Below, in pieces: positions 15,411 to 24,529 of a stretch of 24,944 bases of DNA (its first letter is position 1; the number at the start of each line of letters is the position of its first letter). The notes under the pieces were generated by a model, which was given only the letters and a program-made list of their open reading frames with translations, had not been told where the DNA came from and did no database searches. The position numbers and the translations under genes are program-made. The DNA comes from CAYSXY01 sp964435165 (GTDB lineage Bacteria > Pseudomonadota > Alphaproteobacteria > Rickettsiales > RI-342), in contig CAYSXY010000029.1 in assembly GCA_964435165.1 (NCBI GenBank), positions 1-24,944 of the forward strand. The letters run 5' to 3'.

Positions 15411-16187
15411 ATGCCTTATCCTGACGAATCACTCCATGGCTGCCACTATCCCCAGCTCCCCTGGCACCCTGATGCATGGGCAGAGGCACAGGTGGCATAT
15501 GAAGCCGATCTGCCAGCACTTATCCGTGAGAAGGAAAGCCTGCTCCGGCACTATCCAGAGGCTCATCCACCGCGGAGGAATGGAATCATGGCTACGCTGC
15601 GAGGGTGGCTCAACCCCTCCATTCAAACCGATATTGCCGCGCCAGCGCAGCAAGCCTGGGAAGCAGAGAAGGAGCGCTTATATGAACTCTCGCAGCAGGC
15701 ATGGCTGCATTATCTGCCGGTGATGAGACTGAAAGACGGGCAGTCAACGCCACTGGAGCAATTGCCGTCACAGCCACTTTCACAAAATAAGATAGAAACC
15801 AATCGGGCCGTTGCCTGGGCAGCGCTGGCGGATGTGATGACATCGCGCTGGCTCTATCGGGAACTGCAGCATATCAGTCTGAGCCCGCAGCAGGTTGAGG
15901 CGCAGGGCATTCACTTTCCGCAACGTGATGAAAAACGCTATGATGCGGCCTATAATATATTGGGCAGTATCATACGCCACAATGTCAATGGCTATGCGGG
16001 TGAACGGGAAGGGCCGAAATTCTTCATCTCCCACCGCTTTTGGGATTATGATCCAGCGATTCCGATTGATATAGATGCCTCTGCCGTTGGATTGCCGCAA
16101 GTGAACCGCATTCTGCATCGTGTGGCTGTGGCAGAAGAGTTGGCAGCGCAGGCGGGCTTGCACCCTCTGCCTATGGTGAGTGCGTAA
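15411..16187 (+). CDS. Conserved-looking protein of unknown function, 258 residues
   Basis: I do not recognise this protein. It is soluble, without signal peptide or membrane helix, rich in Trp, Gln, His and Pro, with helix-prone stretches in the first half (about 25-100). The C-terminal part, with FFISHRFWDYDPAIPIDIDA and a helical end, looks like ordered protein. It starts 56 bases after addB, in the place where addA would be expected, but at 258 residues with no helicase motifs it is not AddA. No Shine-Dalgarno precedes ATG 15411, though TATAAT occurs at 15371-15376 in the gap. Codon use and length argue that it is a real gene. Confidence 0.7.
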   Translation: MPYPDESLHGCHYPQLPWHPDAWAEAQVAYEADLPALIREKESLLRHYPEAHPPRRNGIMATLRGWLNPSIQTDIAAPAQQAWEAEKERLYELSQQAWLHYLPVMRLKDGQSTPLEQLPSQPLSQNKIETNRAVAWAALADVMTSRWLYRELQHISLSPQQVEAQGIHFPQRDEKRYDAAYNILGSIIRHNVNGYAGEREGPKFFISHRFWDYDPAIPIDIDASAVGLPQVNRILHRVAVAEELAAQAGLHPLPMVSA

Positions 16188-16201
16188 AACCGTTAATGCA
16201 G

Positions 16202-16230
16202 TTGTCGTGCTGCCGGAACTCTGCTAATCC
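16202..16230 (+). promoter_or_regulatory. Candidate gyrA promoter
   Basis: TTGTCG (16202-16207), a 17-base spacer and TAATCC (16225-16230) lie about 80 bases upstream of gyrA. The match is fair, not strong. gyrA has no good Shine-Dalgarno. Confidence 0.4.
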
Positions 16231-16311
16231 TCATAGCTTCTCAAAATACGCGATTGCCGACAGGGTGAGCGCGCTATTTCGCACCACTTTTCTGACGATT
16301 TTACTGACATT

Positions 16312-19023
16312 ATGACGACTGATACGCTGACACCATCGCATGTGCCCGTTCCCATCGAAGAGGAGATGAAGCGCTCCTACCTCGATTACGCCATGAGTGT
16401 GATTGTCAGCCGGGCAATCCCTGATGTGCGTGATGGCCTCAAGCCGGTGCATCGTCGCATTCTCTATGCCATGCATGAAGCCGGGTGTGACCATGACAAG
16501 CCTTATAAAAAATCGGCACGTATTGTCGGTGAGGTGATGGGTAAATATCACCCGCATGGTGACTCGGCGATCTATGATGCGTTGGTACGTATGGCGCAGG
16601 AATTTTCCATGCGCCTGCCATTGGTCGATGGGCAGGGTAACTTTGGCTCGATGGATGGCGACAAGGCGGCGGCCATGCGTTACACCGAGTCTCGCCTGGA
16701 TTTAGCCGCCCATAAGATTCTGGAAGATATCGACAAAGATACGGTCGATTTCATTGATAATTATGATGGATCGGAACAGGAGCCACAGGTGCTACCGGCG
16801 CGTTTTCCGAATATTCTGGTCAATGGAGCCGGTGGTATTGCCGTGGGGATGGCGACCAATATCCCGCCGCATAATTTAGGCGAGTTGATTGATGCTTGTG
16901 ATTTACTGATTGATGATCCGGACACCACGATTGAACAATTGATGGAGGTCTGCCCAGGGCCGGACTTTCCGACCGGCGGTATTATTCTGGGCCGCGGTGG
17001 CAGCAAAAACGCCATGCATACCGGGCGCGGCAGCATTCTGATGCGGGCGCGTACCAACATTGAAGAAGTGCGCTCAGGCCGTCAGGCCATCGTGGTGGAA
17101 GAGATTCCCTATCAGGTCAATAAGGCGCGGATGATCGAACGCATCGCTGAACTGGTGCGTGAAAAGAAAATTGAAGGTATCGCCGATCTACGTGATGAAT
17201 CGTCCAAAGAAGGGGTGCGCGTGGTGATTGAGGTCAAGCGCGATGCCATGGCCGATATCGTGCTGAACCAACTGTTCCGCTACACGCCGATGCAAACCAG
17301 CTTCGGCAGCAATATGCTGGTGCTCAATGGCGGGCGGCCGATGTTGCTCAATTTCCACGAAATGCTGGTCACTTTTATCGATTTTCGTGAAGAGGTGGTC
17401 ACCCGCCGCACGATGCATTTGCTGGGCAAATCGCGTGACCGGGCACATATTTTGATTGGCCTGGCCATGGCCGTCGCTAATATCGATGAGGTGATCAAAG
17501 TGATTCGGGCTGCGCCGGATCCGGCTTCTGCCCGCGAAGAATTAATGACCCGTTCCTGGAATGCAGCGGATGTCGCGCCGCTCATTGCACTGGTGGATGA
17601 CCGAGGCAATATCATTCAGGAAGACGGCACTTGCCGCTTTACCGAAACCCAGGCGCGCGCGGTACTGGATTTACGCCTGCACCGCTTGACCGGCCTTGAA
17701 CGCGAGAAAATCGACAAAGAACTGGGTGAACTCGCAGAGGAAATTAAGGAATATCTCGACATTCTGCGCAGCCGCGACAAGCTGATGGGCATCATTCGCG
17801 ATGAGTTGCAGGAGATTAAGGAGAAATTCGCCACACCTCGCCGAACCAGCTTTGAAGACAGCGAATATGAACATGATATTGAAGACTTGATTCAAAAAGA
17901 AGATATGGTCGTCACCGTCACCGCAGGCGGCTATATCAAGCGCGTTCCGCTGGCTGAGTATCGCGCCCAAAAGCGTGGCGGTAAAGGTCGCGCCGGCATG
18001 AAAACCCATGAAGAAGATGTGGTGACACAACTCTTTGTTGCCAACACGCACACGCCCATCCTGTGCTTTACGGATCGCGGTATGGTGTACAAAACCAAAG
18101 TCTACCGATTGCCGCTCGGCTCACCGCAGTCAAAGGGTAAGGCACTGGTCAATATTTTCCCGCTTGAGCAAGGCGAGAGTATTCAGACCTTTATGCCATT
18201 GCCGGAAGATGAACGGCTATGGCAGGAATTGCATGTAATGTTTGCAACGAGCAAAGGCAATGTCCGCCGTAATACCCTGGCCGATTTTGCTGATGTCCGT
18301 GCCAATGGTAAAATTGCCATGCGATTGGATGAGGATGATCGGATGATCGGCGTGCGCACCTGCACTGATGAAGATAATATCCTGTTGGCGGCGCATTCCG
18401 GCAAATGTGTACGATTCCCGGTGCACAAAGTGCGTGTATTCAAAAGCCGCACCTCGGATGGCGTTCGGGGTATGTTGCTCGATGAAGGTGATTGGGTCAT
18501 TTCCATGTCGGTGCTGCGCGATAATAGCTCTGTGACCATGGATGAACGCAGCGCCTATCTCAAATATGCTAATGCCAAGCGCCGTGGTGAAGAAGTGGAC
18601 GCTGAATTACCCATGGAACGGCTCATGCAGTTAGAGGCGGAAGAGCAGTTTATTCTCACCATGACAGAAAACGGCTTTGGTAAGCGCAGCTCGTCCTATG
18701 AGTACCGCGTGACCAATCGCGGCACACGTGGTATAGTGAATATTGAAACATCCGAGCGTAATGGTCATGTGGTGGCCAGCTTCCCGGTCGAAGGCCAGGA
18801 CGAAATCATGCTGATGACCGATGCCGGAAAAATGATCCGCACCCCGGTGCATGACATTCGCATTGCCGGACGTAGTACGCAAGGAGTAACGATATTCAGG
18901 GTGGCGGATGACGAAAAAGTCGTCTCAGCCATATGGATTGCCGAAAAAGATGACGAGCAGGATGATGAACATGACGATCAACATGACGATGAAGGGGCTG
19001 AAGAGTCAGGTGAAAAAGAGTAG
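16312..19023 (+). CDS. gyrA: DNA gyrase subunit A
   Basis: 903 residues, a normal GyrA length. The breakage-reunion domain carries the catalytic Tyr124 in AAAMRYTESRL. The quinolone region reads HPHGDSAIYDA, with Ser85 and Asp89 equivalent to E. coli Ser83 and Asp87, so no common resistance change is present. The GyrA-box QKRGGKG (553-559) distinguishes it from ParC. The C-terminal domain ends in a very acidic Asp/Glu/His tail (about 882-903). GyrA with GyrB introduces negative supercoils. The tail is overlapped in another frame by the start of the next gene. The gyrA then coaD order is typical of alphaproteobacteria. Confidence 0.98.
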   Translation: MTTDTLTPSHVPVPIEEEMKRSYLDYAMSVIVSRAIPDVRDGLKPVHRRILYAMHEAGCDHDKPYKKSARIVGEVMGKYHPHGDSAIYDALVRMAQEFSMRLPLVDGQGNFGSMDGDKAAAMRYTESRLDLAAHKILEDIDKDTVDFIDNYDGSEQEPQVLPARFPNILVNGAGGIAVGMATNIPPHNLGELIDACDLLIDDPDTTIEQLMEVCPGPDFPTGGIILGRGGSKNAMHTGRGSILMRARTNIEEVRSGRQAIVVEEIPYQVNKARMIERIAELVREKKIEGIADLRDESSKEGVRVVIEVKRDAMADIVLNQLFRYTPMQTSFGSNMLVLNGGRPMLLNFHEMLVTFIDFREEVVTRRTMHLLGKSRDRAHILIGLAMAVANIDEVIKVIRAAPDPASAREELMTRSWNAADVAPLIALVDDRGNIIQEDGTCRFTETQARAVLDLRLHRLTGLEREKIDKELGELAEEIKEYLDILRSRDKLMGIIRDELQEIKEKFATPRRTSFEDSEYEHDIEDLIQKEDMVVTVTAGGYIKRVPLAEYRAQKRGGKGRAGMKTHEEDVVTQLFVANTHTPILCFTDRGMVYKTKVYRLPLGSPQSKGKALVNIFPLEQGESIQTFMPLPEDERLWQELHVMFATSKGNVRRNTLADFADVRANGKIAMRLDEDDRMIGVRTCTDEDNILLAAHSGKCVRFPVHKVRVFKSRTSDGVRGMLLDEGDWVISMSVLRDNSSVTMDERSAYLKYANAKRRGEEVDAELPMERLMQLEAEEQFILTMTENGFGKRSSSYEYRVTNRGTRGIVNIETSERNGHVVASFPVEGQDEIMLMTDAGKMIRTPVHDIRIAGRSTQGVTIFRVADDEKVVSAIWIAEKDDEQDDEHDDQHDDEGAEESGEKE

Positions 19024-19387
19024 TCTCGTCGCAATGCTGGCGGCGTTGATTGGCATGAGTCCCGTCGATAGCGTCGCAAACGATTTATATGATGAATTTA
19101 ACGACCAGCATCCTTTTTATCAAAAAAAGCATTTGCAGAAGATACTGGAAAGTAAAGAAAAAGAATGTGAGGAAGTCGACGATTTTCGCCATGTGGGTGG
19201 CGATAAATATAATAGCCAGTATTTTGGCGTGCACTGCGCTGGCAAAGAAAACACCACAGACCCGGGCAAAGATTATCGCCTGATTATGGATGGCCGCTCG
19301 CCTGGGTGGGTAACCATTGAGCCCTGCGAAGAGAGGTTTCCCGACGATCCCGATCAATGCTATGAGGAAATGCAACTCACGGAATAG
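18989..19387 (+). CDS. Small secreted protein with four cysteines, unknown
   Basis: 132 residues from ATG 18989, which lies inside the gyrA tail, overlapping it by 35 bases in another frame. The open frame extends further up, but only this Met (or 18983) gives a sensible signal peptide: basic MKGLKSQVKKSS, hydrophobic LVAMLAALIGM, and a likely cut after DSVA, before NDLYDEF. The mature part of about 100 residues is charged and has four Cys (in KECEE, GVHCAGK, EPCEE and DQCYEE), consistent with two disulphides in the periplasm. No domain is recognised. It has no strong Shine-Dalgarno and may depend on coupling to gyrA translation. A later ATG at 19034 would lose the basic part of the signal. 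Confidence 0.6.
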   Translation: MKGLKSQVKKSSLVAMLAALIGMSPVDSVANDLYDEFNDQHPFYQKKHLQKILESKEKECEEVDDFRHVGGDKYNSQYFGVHCAGKENTTDPGKDYRLIMDGRSPGWVTIEPCEERFPDDPDQCYEEMQLTE

Positions 19388-19526
19388 GTAAGCTCTGACA
19401 CTCTACACAGCACCTTTCCCATACTATGTATGACTAAATCGGTTGAAAAAAGACAATAAAGAATTATGGTCCTCACGTTTGAGTGTTAACGACGCCTTAA
19501 TCTACACTATTAGTCAAATAAAGATC

Positions 19527-20039
19527 ATGCGCACCGCCATTTACGCCGGCACCTTTGACCCAATCACTTATGGCCATCTCGACATTATTCGTCGCGGTGC
19601 CGCGCTCGTTGATAAGCTGGTAGTTGCGGTCGCCGATACAACCGGTAAAGACACGATGTTTGATCTCGACCAGCGTCATCATATGGTCAAAGACGAAATT
19701 GCGCATCTGAGTAAAGTATCAGCGAATATTGAAGTGGCTGCATTTTCGGGGCTCCTGGTTGATTTTGCCAGAGAGATTGGGGCAACCCTTATCCTGCGCG
19801 GCATGCGTGTTGTCTCCGATTTTGAATATGAATTTCAGATGGCCTGCATGAACAACCGCTTGAATTCCGAGATTGAAACGGTATTTTTAACGGCGTCGGA
19901 AAATATGCAATTTACCTCCTCCCGCTTTTTAAAACAGATTGCCGAACTGGGAGGCGATATTTCATCCCTGACAACGCCGCGTGTTGCGGCTATGATGCGG
20001 AGTCATTTCGCACAATCGACATCAAAGGAGATTGCCTGA
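19527..20039 (+). CDS. coaD: Phosphopantetheine adenylyltransferase
   Basis: 170 residues from ATG 19527, close to the usual 160. The frame is open to TTG 19443, but the conserved strand MRTAIYAGTFDPITYGH starts exactly at this ATG. TYGH (14-17) is the nucleotidyl-transferase T/HxGH motif; LRGMRVVSDFEYE and FTSSRFLKQIAELGGD are the other conserved blocks. The enzyme joins AMP to 4'-phosphopantetheine in CoA synthesis, in the cytoplasm. Its stop overlaps the start of the cyclophilin gene by one base. Possible promoters lie at 19443-19470 (TTGAAA, 16, TATGGT) and 19479-19508. Confidence 0.96.
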   Translation: MRTAIYAGTFDPITYGHLDIIRRGAALVDKLVVAVADTTGKDTMFDLDQRHHMVKDEIAHLSKVSANIEVAAFSGLLVDFAREIGATLILRGMRVVSDFEYEFQMACMNNRLNSEIETVFLTASENMQFTSSRFLKQIAELGGDISSLTTPRVAAMMRSHFAQSTSKEIA

Positions 20040-20755
20040 TGCGTTCACTAACCCGACTGGTCAAAGCTGTTGTCCTGTCGCTGATGATAGGAGTTTTTGT
20101 CATGGCTGAGGCTAACGCTGCCGATATTACCGACCCGGAAAACACGCTGCTGCTGGAACTGAAAGACGGCACTGTGGTCATTGAAATGTATCCGGAAAAA
20201 GCGCCCAACCACGTATCTCGAGTGAAAGAGCTTACCCGTGAGGGATTTTACGACGGTATTGTCTTCCACCGTGTAATTGACGGTTTTATGGCGCAAACAG
20301 GTGATCCAACCGGCACTGGCATGGGCGGTTCAGGCAAAAATATCAAAGCGGAATTCAACGATGTGTCGCATGAGCGCGGGGTAGTCTCCATGGCGCGTGC
20401 GATGGATCCTCACAGCGCTGACAGCCAGTTTTTCATTGTATTTGATGATTCAAAATTCCTGGACGGCCAGTATACGGCCTGGGGAAAAGTCATAGATGGC
20501 ATGGAACATGTCGATAGCATTAAAAAAGGTGATGCATCTCGTAATGGAAAGGTGGAAGATCCGGATCGGATTGTGACTCTGCGTGTCGCAGCGGATGTCT
20601 CGAAGCCGGAGGCCGCCCCGGTGGCAGAGGCTGACGCTGACACGGATGAAACTTCATCGAATGCTACACCGGCGGACGCGGAGAGTGATGAAGATGCCGC
20701 AAATGCTGCGGCAGAATCGAAAGAAAACACGGAAAAAGCAGTCGAGGCACAATAG
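20039..20755 (+). CDS. Periplasmic cyclophilin-type peptidyl-prolyl isomerase
   Basis: 238 residues. A signal peptide with AxA cleavage after Ala27 (ANA, then AD) sends it to the periplasm. The cyclophilin domain spans about 35-185, with FHRVIDGFMAQTGDP (76-90, catalytic Arg78), SQFFIVF (129-135) and YTAWGKV with Trp148. Residues from about 188 on form an Ala/Glu/Asp-rich low-complexity tail that is not part of the fold and is probably disordered. It catalyses proline isomerisation during folding of exported proteins. AAGGAG at 20025-20030 lies eight bases before the ATG; TGATG overlap couples it to coaD. Confidence 0.94.
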   Translation: MRSLTRLVKAVVLSLMIGVFVMAEANAADITDPENTLLLELKDGTVVIEMYPEKAPNHVSRVKELTREGFYDGIVFHRVIDGFMAQTGDPTGTGMGGSGKNIKAEFNDVSHERGVVSMARAMDPHSADSQFFIVFDDSKFLDGQYTAWGKVIDGMEHVDSIKKGDASRNGKVEDPDRIVTLRVAADVSKPEAAPVAEADADTDETSSNATPADAESDEDAANAAAESKENTEKAVEAQ

Positions 20756-20864
20756 GCCTGCCGTAGATACGCTGAGCTTCGGTAATCTGAAAATTGTTGT
20801 TGGCTTGCGAAATAAGAAGGACGGATCGCCAGTTGCGATCGGTGTTGCATGAGGAGTGATGCAC

Positions 20865-22115
20865 ATGTCTAAAAAAATAATTATTGGGCTGGCCGTGTTG
20901 ATCATCGCTGGCTATTCGGCCTTTTGGTTTATTCAGGCCGGTGACGTCAAAAGCGAAGTCGAAGATGTCTTTCAGACCTATCAATCTCCAACAAGCAACC
21001 AACGCATTGAGCTGGTGCATCAGGGGATAAATGTCACTGGTTTCCCACTGGCGATGAATGTGGTCATTACCAATCCGGGATTTAACTCAACGGAAGCGAA
21101 GGCCTATCATCGCTTGGCACTGGATGGTGACCTGACCATCAATACATCAGTCTTCACGCCTGGCTTCCACGAGATCATGACCGACAAAAACTGGCAATGG
21201 GAGCAACGCAATGCTGCGGGTAATGTTGTGCGCTATCAGCTGCAATATAACGAGCCTCCACTGCTGGAGATTGAGGAAATGGATGAAGGCATCGGTGCCA
21301 TTTATTATGAAGATGAGGGGGTGAAGCTCCTGCATGAAGATGGAACCGTGTTAAGTGAGTGGGAGACAAGCCTGGAATTTGAGATTAATGAAATTAGCAG
21401 CACAGAGCATGAAGCGTCTGTTTCACTCAGCAGCGCGGGTGTCTACCATCCGGTGCCGGTGGATCAGGCGACGCTGGAAGGCCGCATGATGGCTTTTTAT
21501 CAACAGCTTGGCCAAATGGAGTTGAGTGTTGAAGCGGCAGCCAGAGCGCCAGAGATGGAAGAAGAGGCAGAGTCTGAGGTGGCAATGCCGCCGAGCGTGC
21601 AGCTGGTGATTGATGAGCTGGCATTGGCTACCAGCCGTTTCAACCTATCGCTGAACGGCGAAGTGGTGCAGGGAGGTGATCCCAACGCCTATCTGCCGCA
21701 GGCCAAACTCGTGCTGGATATCAACCAATTTACGGCCTTCATGGATGCGATGGCGAATTATGGCAACTTGTTGTCGGAATGGGCTGAGACACACGCCGAC
21801 GATCCAATGTTAGCGCCGGGGCCTGTGCCTGAGTGGGTAGGGCCGGAACAGTTGAAACAGACCTTTGCGTTCGATGATTACAAAAAGCAACGCCTGGCCT
21901 GGTTTCTGCGTAATCTCTCCGATAATGGGTATGAAGATGGTGAGGAGTTGACGATCACCATTCGCAGTGACGGTAGCGGCGAATATATGATTGGCCAGCA
22001 ACGCTCACAGCAGGTGGCAACGCTTTATCAGCAGGCATTTGAGCCACAAAACACGGCGGCGCAACCGCAAGCGGCAGGTGGCGATGCACAATCTCCGGCT
22101 GCGCAGCAACCATAA
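20865..22115 (+). CDS. Single-pass envelope protein, DUF2125-like
   Basis: 416 residues from ATG 20865, chosen because AGGAG (20852-20856) lies eight bases upstream; GTG 20856 and ATG 20859 are too close to it. MSKK is followed by one membrane helix (about 5-24) and a large domain outside the cytoplasm. The layout GYSAFWFIQAG then HQGINVTGFPLAMNVVITNP resembles the DUF2125 family of alphaproteobacterial envelope proteins, whose function is unknown. A Glu-rich stretch sits mid-protein (EMEEEAESE) and the C-terminus is Gln/Ala/Pro-rich. It lies between the cyclophilin and queA and is probably cotranscribed with both. The family call is tentative, the membrane anchor clear. Confidence 0.65.
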   Translation: MSKKIIIGLAVLIIAGYSAFWFIQAGDVKSEVEDVFQTYQSPTSNQRIELVHQGINVTGFPLAMNVVITNPGFNSTEAKAYHRLALDGDLTINTSVFTPGFHEIMTDKNWQWEQRNAAGNVVRYQLQYNEPPLLEIEEMDEGIGAIYYEDEGVKLLHEDGTVLSEWETSLEFEINEISSTEHEASVSLSSAGVYHPVPVDQATLEGRMMAFYQQLGQMELSVEAAARAPEMEEEAESEVAMPPSVQLVIDELALATSRFNLSLNGEVVQGGDPNAYLPQAKLVLDINQFTAFMDAMANYGNLLSEWAETHADDPMLAPGPVPEWVGPEQLKQTFAFDDYKKQRLAWFLRNLSDNGYEDGEELTITIRSDGSGEYMIGQQRSQQVATLYQQAFEPQNTAAQPQAAGGDAQSPAAQQP

Positions 22116-22155
22116 TTACGCCCGGCATGACCATAAAAGTAAATAGCCCAAGCTG

Positions 22156-23232
22156 ATGCGCGTTGACCTGTTTGATTTTGAATTGCCGGATGCATTAATC
22201 GCTCACCATCCGGTTGATCCTCGTGACAGCGCTCGCCTGTTGCATGTGATGCCTGATGGTAAATGGCGGGATAGTCAGGTGCTCGATCTGCCATCCATAC
22301 TGAAGCGCGGTGATGTGATGGTCTTTAACGACACACGGGTGATTCCAGCCCGCCTTCGCGGCTTGCGACTTGCCGATGCAGATAGCGCAACAGATGCGCC
22401 GGGTGCTGCCGTTGAGTGTTTGTTGCACCAGCAGGAAGCCCCGAATCAATGGTGGGTCTTTGCCAAACCCGCACGCAAATGCAAGCCAGGAGATGTGTTG
22501 CGCTTTGGCGATGATTTCACGTCCACTGTGGTGAAAGAAGGCGAAGAAGGCTTGCGGCTCATCGCATTCAATTCGCCGGAATCTGCTTTTTGGTCACTGC
22601 TGGAACAATATGGCGATGTGCCGCTGCCGCCTTACATCAAGCGTGATGGCACGGCAGAGCCGGAGGATCGCGAGCATTACCAAACACTTTATGCGCAGGA
22701 GAAGGGAGCGGTGGCAGCTCCCACCGCTGGATTGCATTTTACTGATCGTCTGTTTGCTGCGCTCGATGAAGCCGGGATAGAACGCCAGTTTGTCACCTTG
22801 CATGTGGGGGCAGGAACCTTTCTGCCGGTCAAAGCCGATGATACAGAAGCACACCATATGCATACCGAAATCGGTCGCATCACGCCCGAAGTGGCTGCAT
22901 CGCTCAATCAGGCCCGGCAGGAGGGGCGGCGCATCGTCGCGGTGGGCACAACCTCAATGCGCCTGCTGGAAAGTGCGGCGGATAGTAACGGCACCATTCA
23001 TCCCTATGAGGCCGGTACCGATCTGTTCATCACTCCCGGTTACCAATTCAAGGCGGTGGATGTGTTGATGACCAACTTCCACCTGCCACGCTCAACGCTG
23101 TTTATGCTGGTCTCTGCCTTTAGCGGGCTGGATGTCATGCAGGCGGCCTATCGTCATGCGATTGAGACCGGGTATAGGTTTTATTCCTATGGCGATGCCT
23201 GTCTGCTGGAACGGGCGGAGCATCAGGTGTGA
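22156..23232 (+). CDS. queA: S-adenosylmethionine:tRNA ribosyltransferase-isomerase
   Basis: 358 residues, full length. Conserved blocks in order: MRVDLFDFELPDALIAHHP at the start, VMVFNDTRVIPARL, GAVAAPTAGLHFTD, LHVGAGTFLPVK, VGTTSMRLLE, TDLFITPGY and MTNFHLPRSTLFMLVSAF. QueA transfers and rearranges the ribose of S-adenosylmethionine onto preQ1 in tRNA to give epoxyqueuosine. It follows the DUF2125-like gene by 40 bases and precedes tgt by 33, so the two queuosine genes form one unit. There is no obvious Shine-Dalgarno and no preQ1 riboswitch upstream. Confidence 0.97.
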   Translation: MRVDLFDFELPDALIAHHPVDPRDSARLLHVMPDGKWRDSQVLDLPSILKRGDVMVFNDTRVIPARLRGLRLADADSATDAPGAAVECLLHQQEAPNQWWVFAKPARKCKPGDVLRFGDDFTSTVVKEGEEGLRLIAFNSPESAFWSLLEQYGDVPLPPYIKRDGTAEPEDREHYQTLYAQEKGAVAAPTAGLHFTDRLFAALDEAGIERQFVTLHVGAGTFLPVKADDTEAHHMHTEIGRITPEVAASLNQARQEGRRIVAVGTTSMRLLESAADSNGTIHPYEAGTDLFITPGYQFKAVDVLMTNFHLPRSTLFMLVSAFSGLDVMQAAYRHAIETGYRFYSYGDACLLERAEHQV

Positions 23233-23265
23233 GCAAGCCGTATCGCTATCTCTAAAAGCAAACCT

Positions 23266-24396
23266 ATGACCCACTACCACTACACCACCCACGCAACCGA
23301 TGGCGATGCCCGCACGGGTGAGCTGCACACCGCACACGGCACCATCCGCACCCCGGCCTTTATGCCGGTTGGCACGGCGGCGACAGTTAAAGGCATGTTG
23401 CCGGAGAATGTCGCGGCGACAGGGGCGGATATCCTTCTCGGCAATACTTATCATCTTATGCTGCGCCCGGGGGCGGAGCGCATCCACAAGTTGGGTGGCC
23501 TGCACCGTTTCATGAACTGGCAGAAGCCCATTCTCACCGATTCCGGCGGCTTTCAGGTGATGTCACTCGCCCAACTTCGCAAAATGAGCGAGGAGGGGGT
23601 GCGCTTCAAATCGCACATTGACGGCAGCGAGCATATGCTCAGCCCGGAGCGCTCCATCGAGATTCAATATCTGCTGGGCAGCGACATCACCATGGCTTTT
23701 GATGAATGCACGCCATACCCGGTGGAAAAAAAGGTAGCGGCCGAGTCCATGCAGCTATCCATGCGCTGGGCTGAGCGTTCACGCACCGCCTTCACCGAAC
23801 GTGAGGGCTACGCCATATTCGGCATCGTGCAGGGCAGTGTGTTTGACGATCTGCGCGAGGAATCAGCGAAAGCGCTCAACGGCATGGATTTCCACGGGCT
23901 GGCTATTGGCGGCCTGGCGGTAGGCGAGGGGCAGGAGGTGATGTTCAGCACGCTAGATGTCACCACGCCGCACCTGCCGCAGGATAAACCGCGCTATTTG
24001 ATGGGCGTTGGCAAGCCGGATGACATTCTGGGGGCAGTAGCGCGCGGGGTGGATATGTTCGATTGCGTCATTCCCACCCGCTCCGGGCGGCTGGGCCGGG
24101 CATACACCCATGCGGGAGAACTCAACATCCGCAATAGCCGCCACAAGGACGACGCCGCACCGCTGGATGCTGATTGCTCCTGCCCGGTCTGCGCCCATTA
24201 CAGCCGCGCTTACCTGCACCACCTGTTCAAGGCCGATGAAATGCTGGGGCCAATCCTGATGACCATGCATAACCTGCATTTCTACCAACAGCTGATGGCA
24301 GGCATCCGCGCCGCCATCGCCGAGGGACGCTTTGCCGGCTTCCACGAGCAGTTTTTACAGACCTACCGGCCAAAAGAGCCAAAACCCGGTGATTAA
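23266..24396 (+). CDS. tgt: Queuine/preQ1 tRNA-guanine transglycosylase
   Basis: 376 residues, the normal bacterial length. Active-site Asp92 is in LTDSGGFQ and the nucleophile Asp266 in FDCVIPTRSGR. The zinc site CxCx2Cx25H is complete (Cys304, Cys306, Cys309, His335). The enzyme swaps guanine 34 in the anticodon of GUN tRNAs for preQ1, the step before QueA. The DNA here is richer in GC than the genes to its left, which may be only local. It is the last coding gene in the window. Confidence 0.98.
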   Translation: MTHYHYTTHATDGDARTGELHTAHGTIRTPAFMPVGTAATVKGMLPENVAATGADILLGNTYHLMLRPGAERIHKLGGLHRFMNWQKPILTDSGGFQVMSLAQLRKMSEEGVRFKSHIDGSEHMLSPERSIEIQYLLGSDITMAFDECTPYPVEKKVAAESMQLSMRWAERSRTAFTEREGYAIFGIVQGSVFDDLREESAKALNGMDFHGLAIGGLAVGEGQEVMFSTLDVTTPHLPQDKPRYLMGVGKPDDILGAVARGVDMFDCVIPTRSGRLGRAYTHAGELNIRNSRHKDDAAPLDADCSCPVCAHYSRAYLHHLFKADEMLGPILMTMHNLHFYQQLMAGIRAAIAEGRFAGFHEQFLQTYRPKEPKPGD

Positions 24397-24400
24397 TGGC

Positions 24401-24429
24401 TTGAATCCCAACAGGATATGGCGTAATAC
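24401..24429 (+). promoter_or_regulatory. Promoter of tRNA-Lys
   Basis: TTGAAT (24401-24406), a 17-base spacer and TAATAC (24424-24429), starting transcription near 24436, some 18 bases before the tRNA. The tRNA therefore does not need to be cotranscribed with tgt. Confidence 0.6.
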
Positions 24430-24453
24430 AAGCGGCGCAAAACTTAAGCGCGT

Positions 24454-24529
24454 GATCCCTTAGCTCAGCTGGTAGAGCAACTGACTTTTAATCAGTAGGT
24501 CGAAGGTTCGAATCCTTCAGGGATCACCA
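24454..24529 (+). tRNA. tRNA-Lys (anticodon UUU)
   Basis: 76 bases with CCA encoded. Acceptor stem GATCCCT/AGGGATC, D-stem GCTC/GAGC, anticodon stem ACTGA/TCAGT with loop CTTTTAA (anticodon TTT), and T-arm GAAGG-TTCGAAT-CCTTC are all intact; the discriminator is A at 24526. Confidence 0.98.

Noticed and set aside
19443..19526. Longer CoaD start at TTG 19443
   Set aside because: Adds 28 residues before the conserved first strand; ATG 19527 starts exactly where the family does.
20756..20852. Protein-like reading (LKIVVGLRNKKDGSPVAIG) just after the cyclophilin stop, in another frame
   Set aside because: It could suggest a frameshifted C-terminus, but upstream in that frame the translation is basic low-complexity while the annotated acidic tail is more plausible, and no start codon with a ribosome-binding site is present.
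22116..22155. preQ1 riboswitch upstream of queA-tgt
   Set aside because: The 40-base gap shows no hairpin followed by the A-rich tail pattern expected, and queA is probably cotranscribed with the genes before it.
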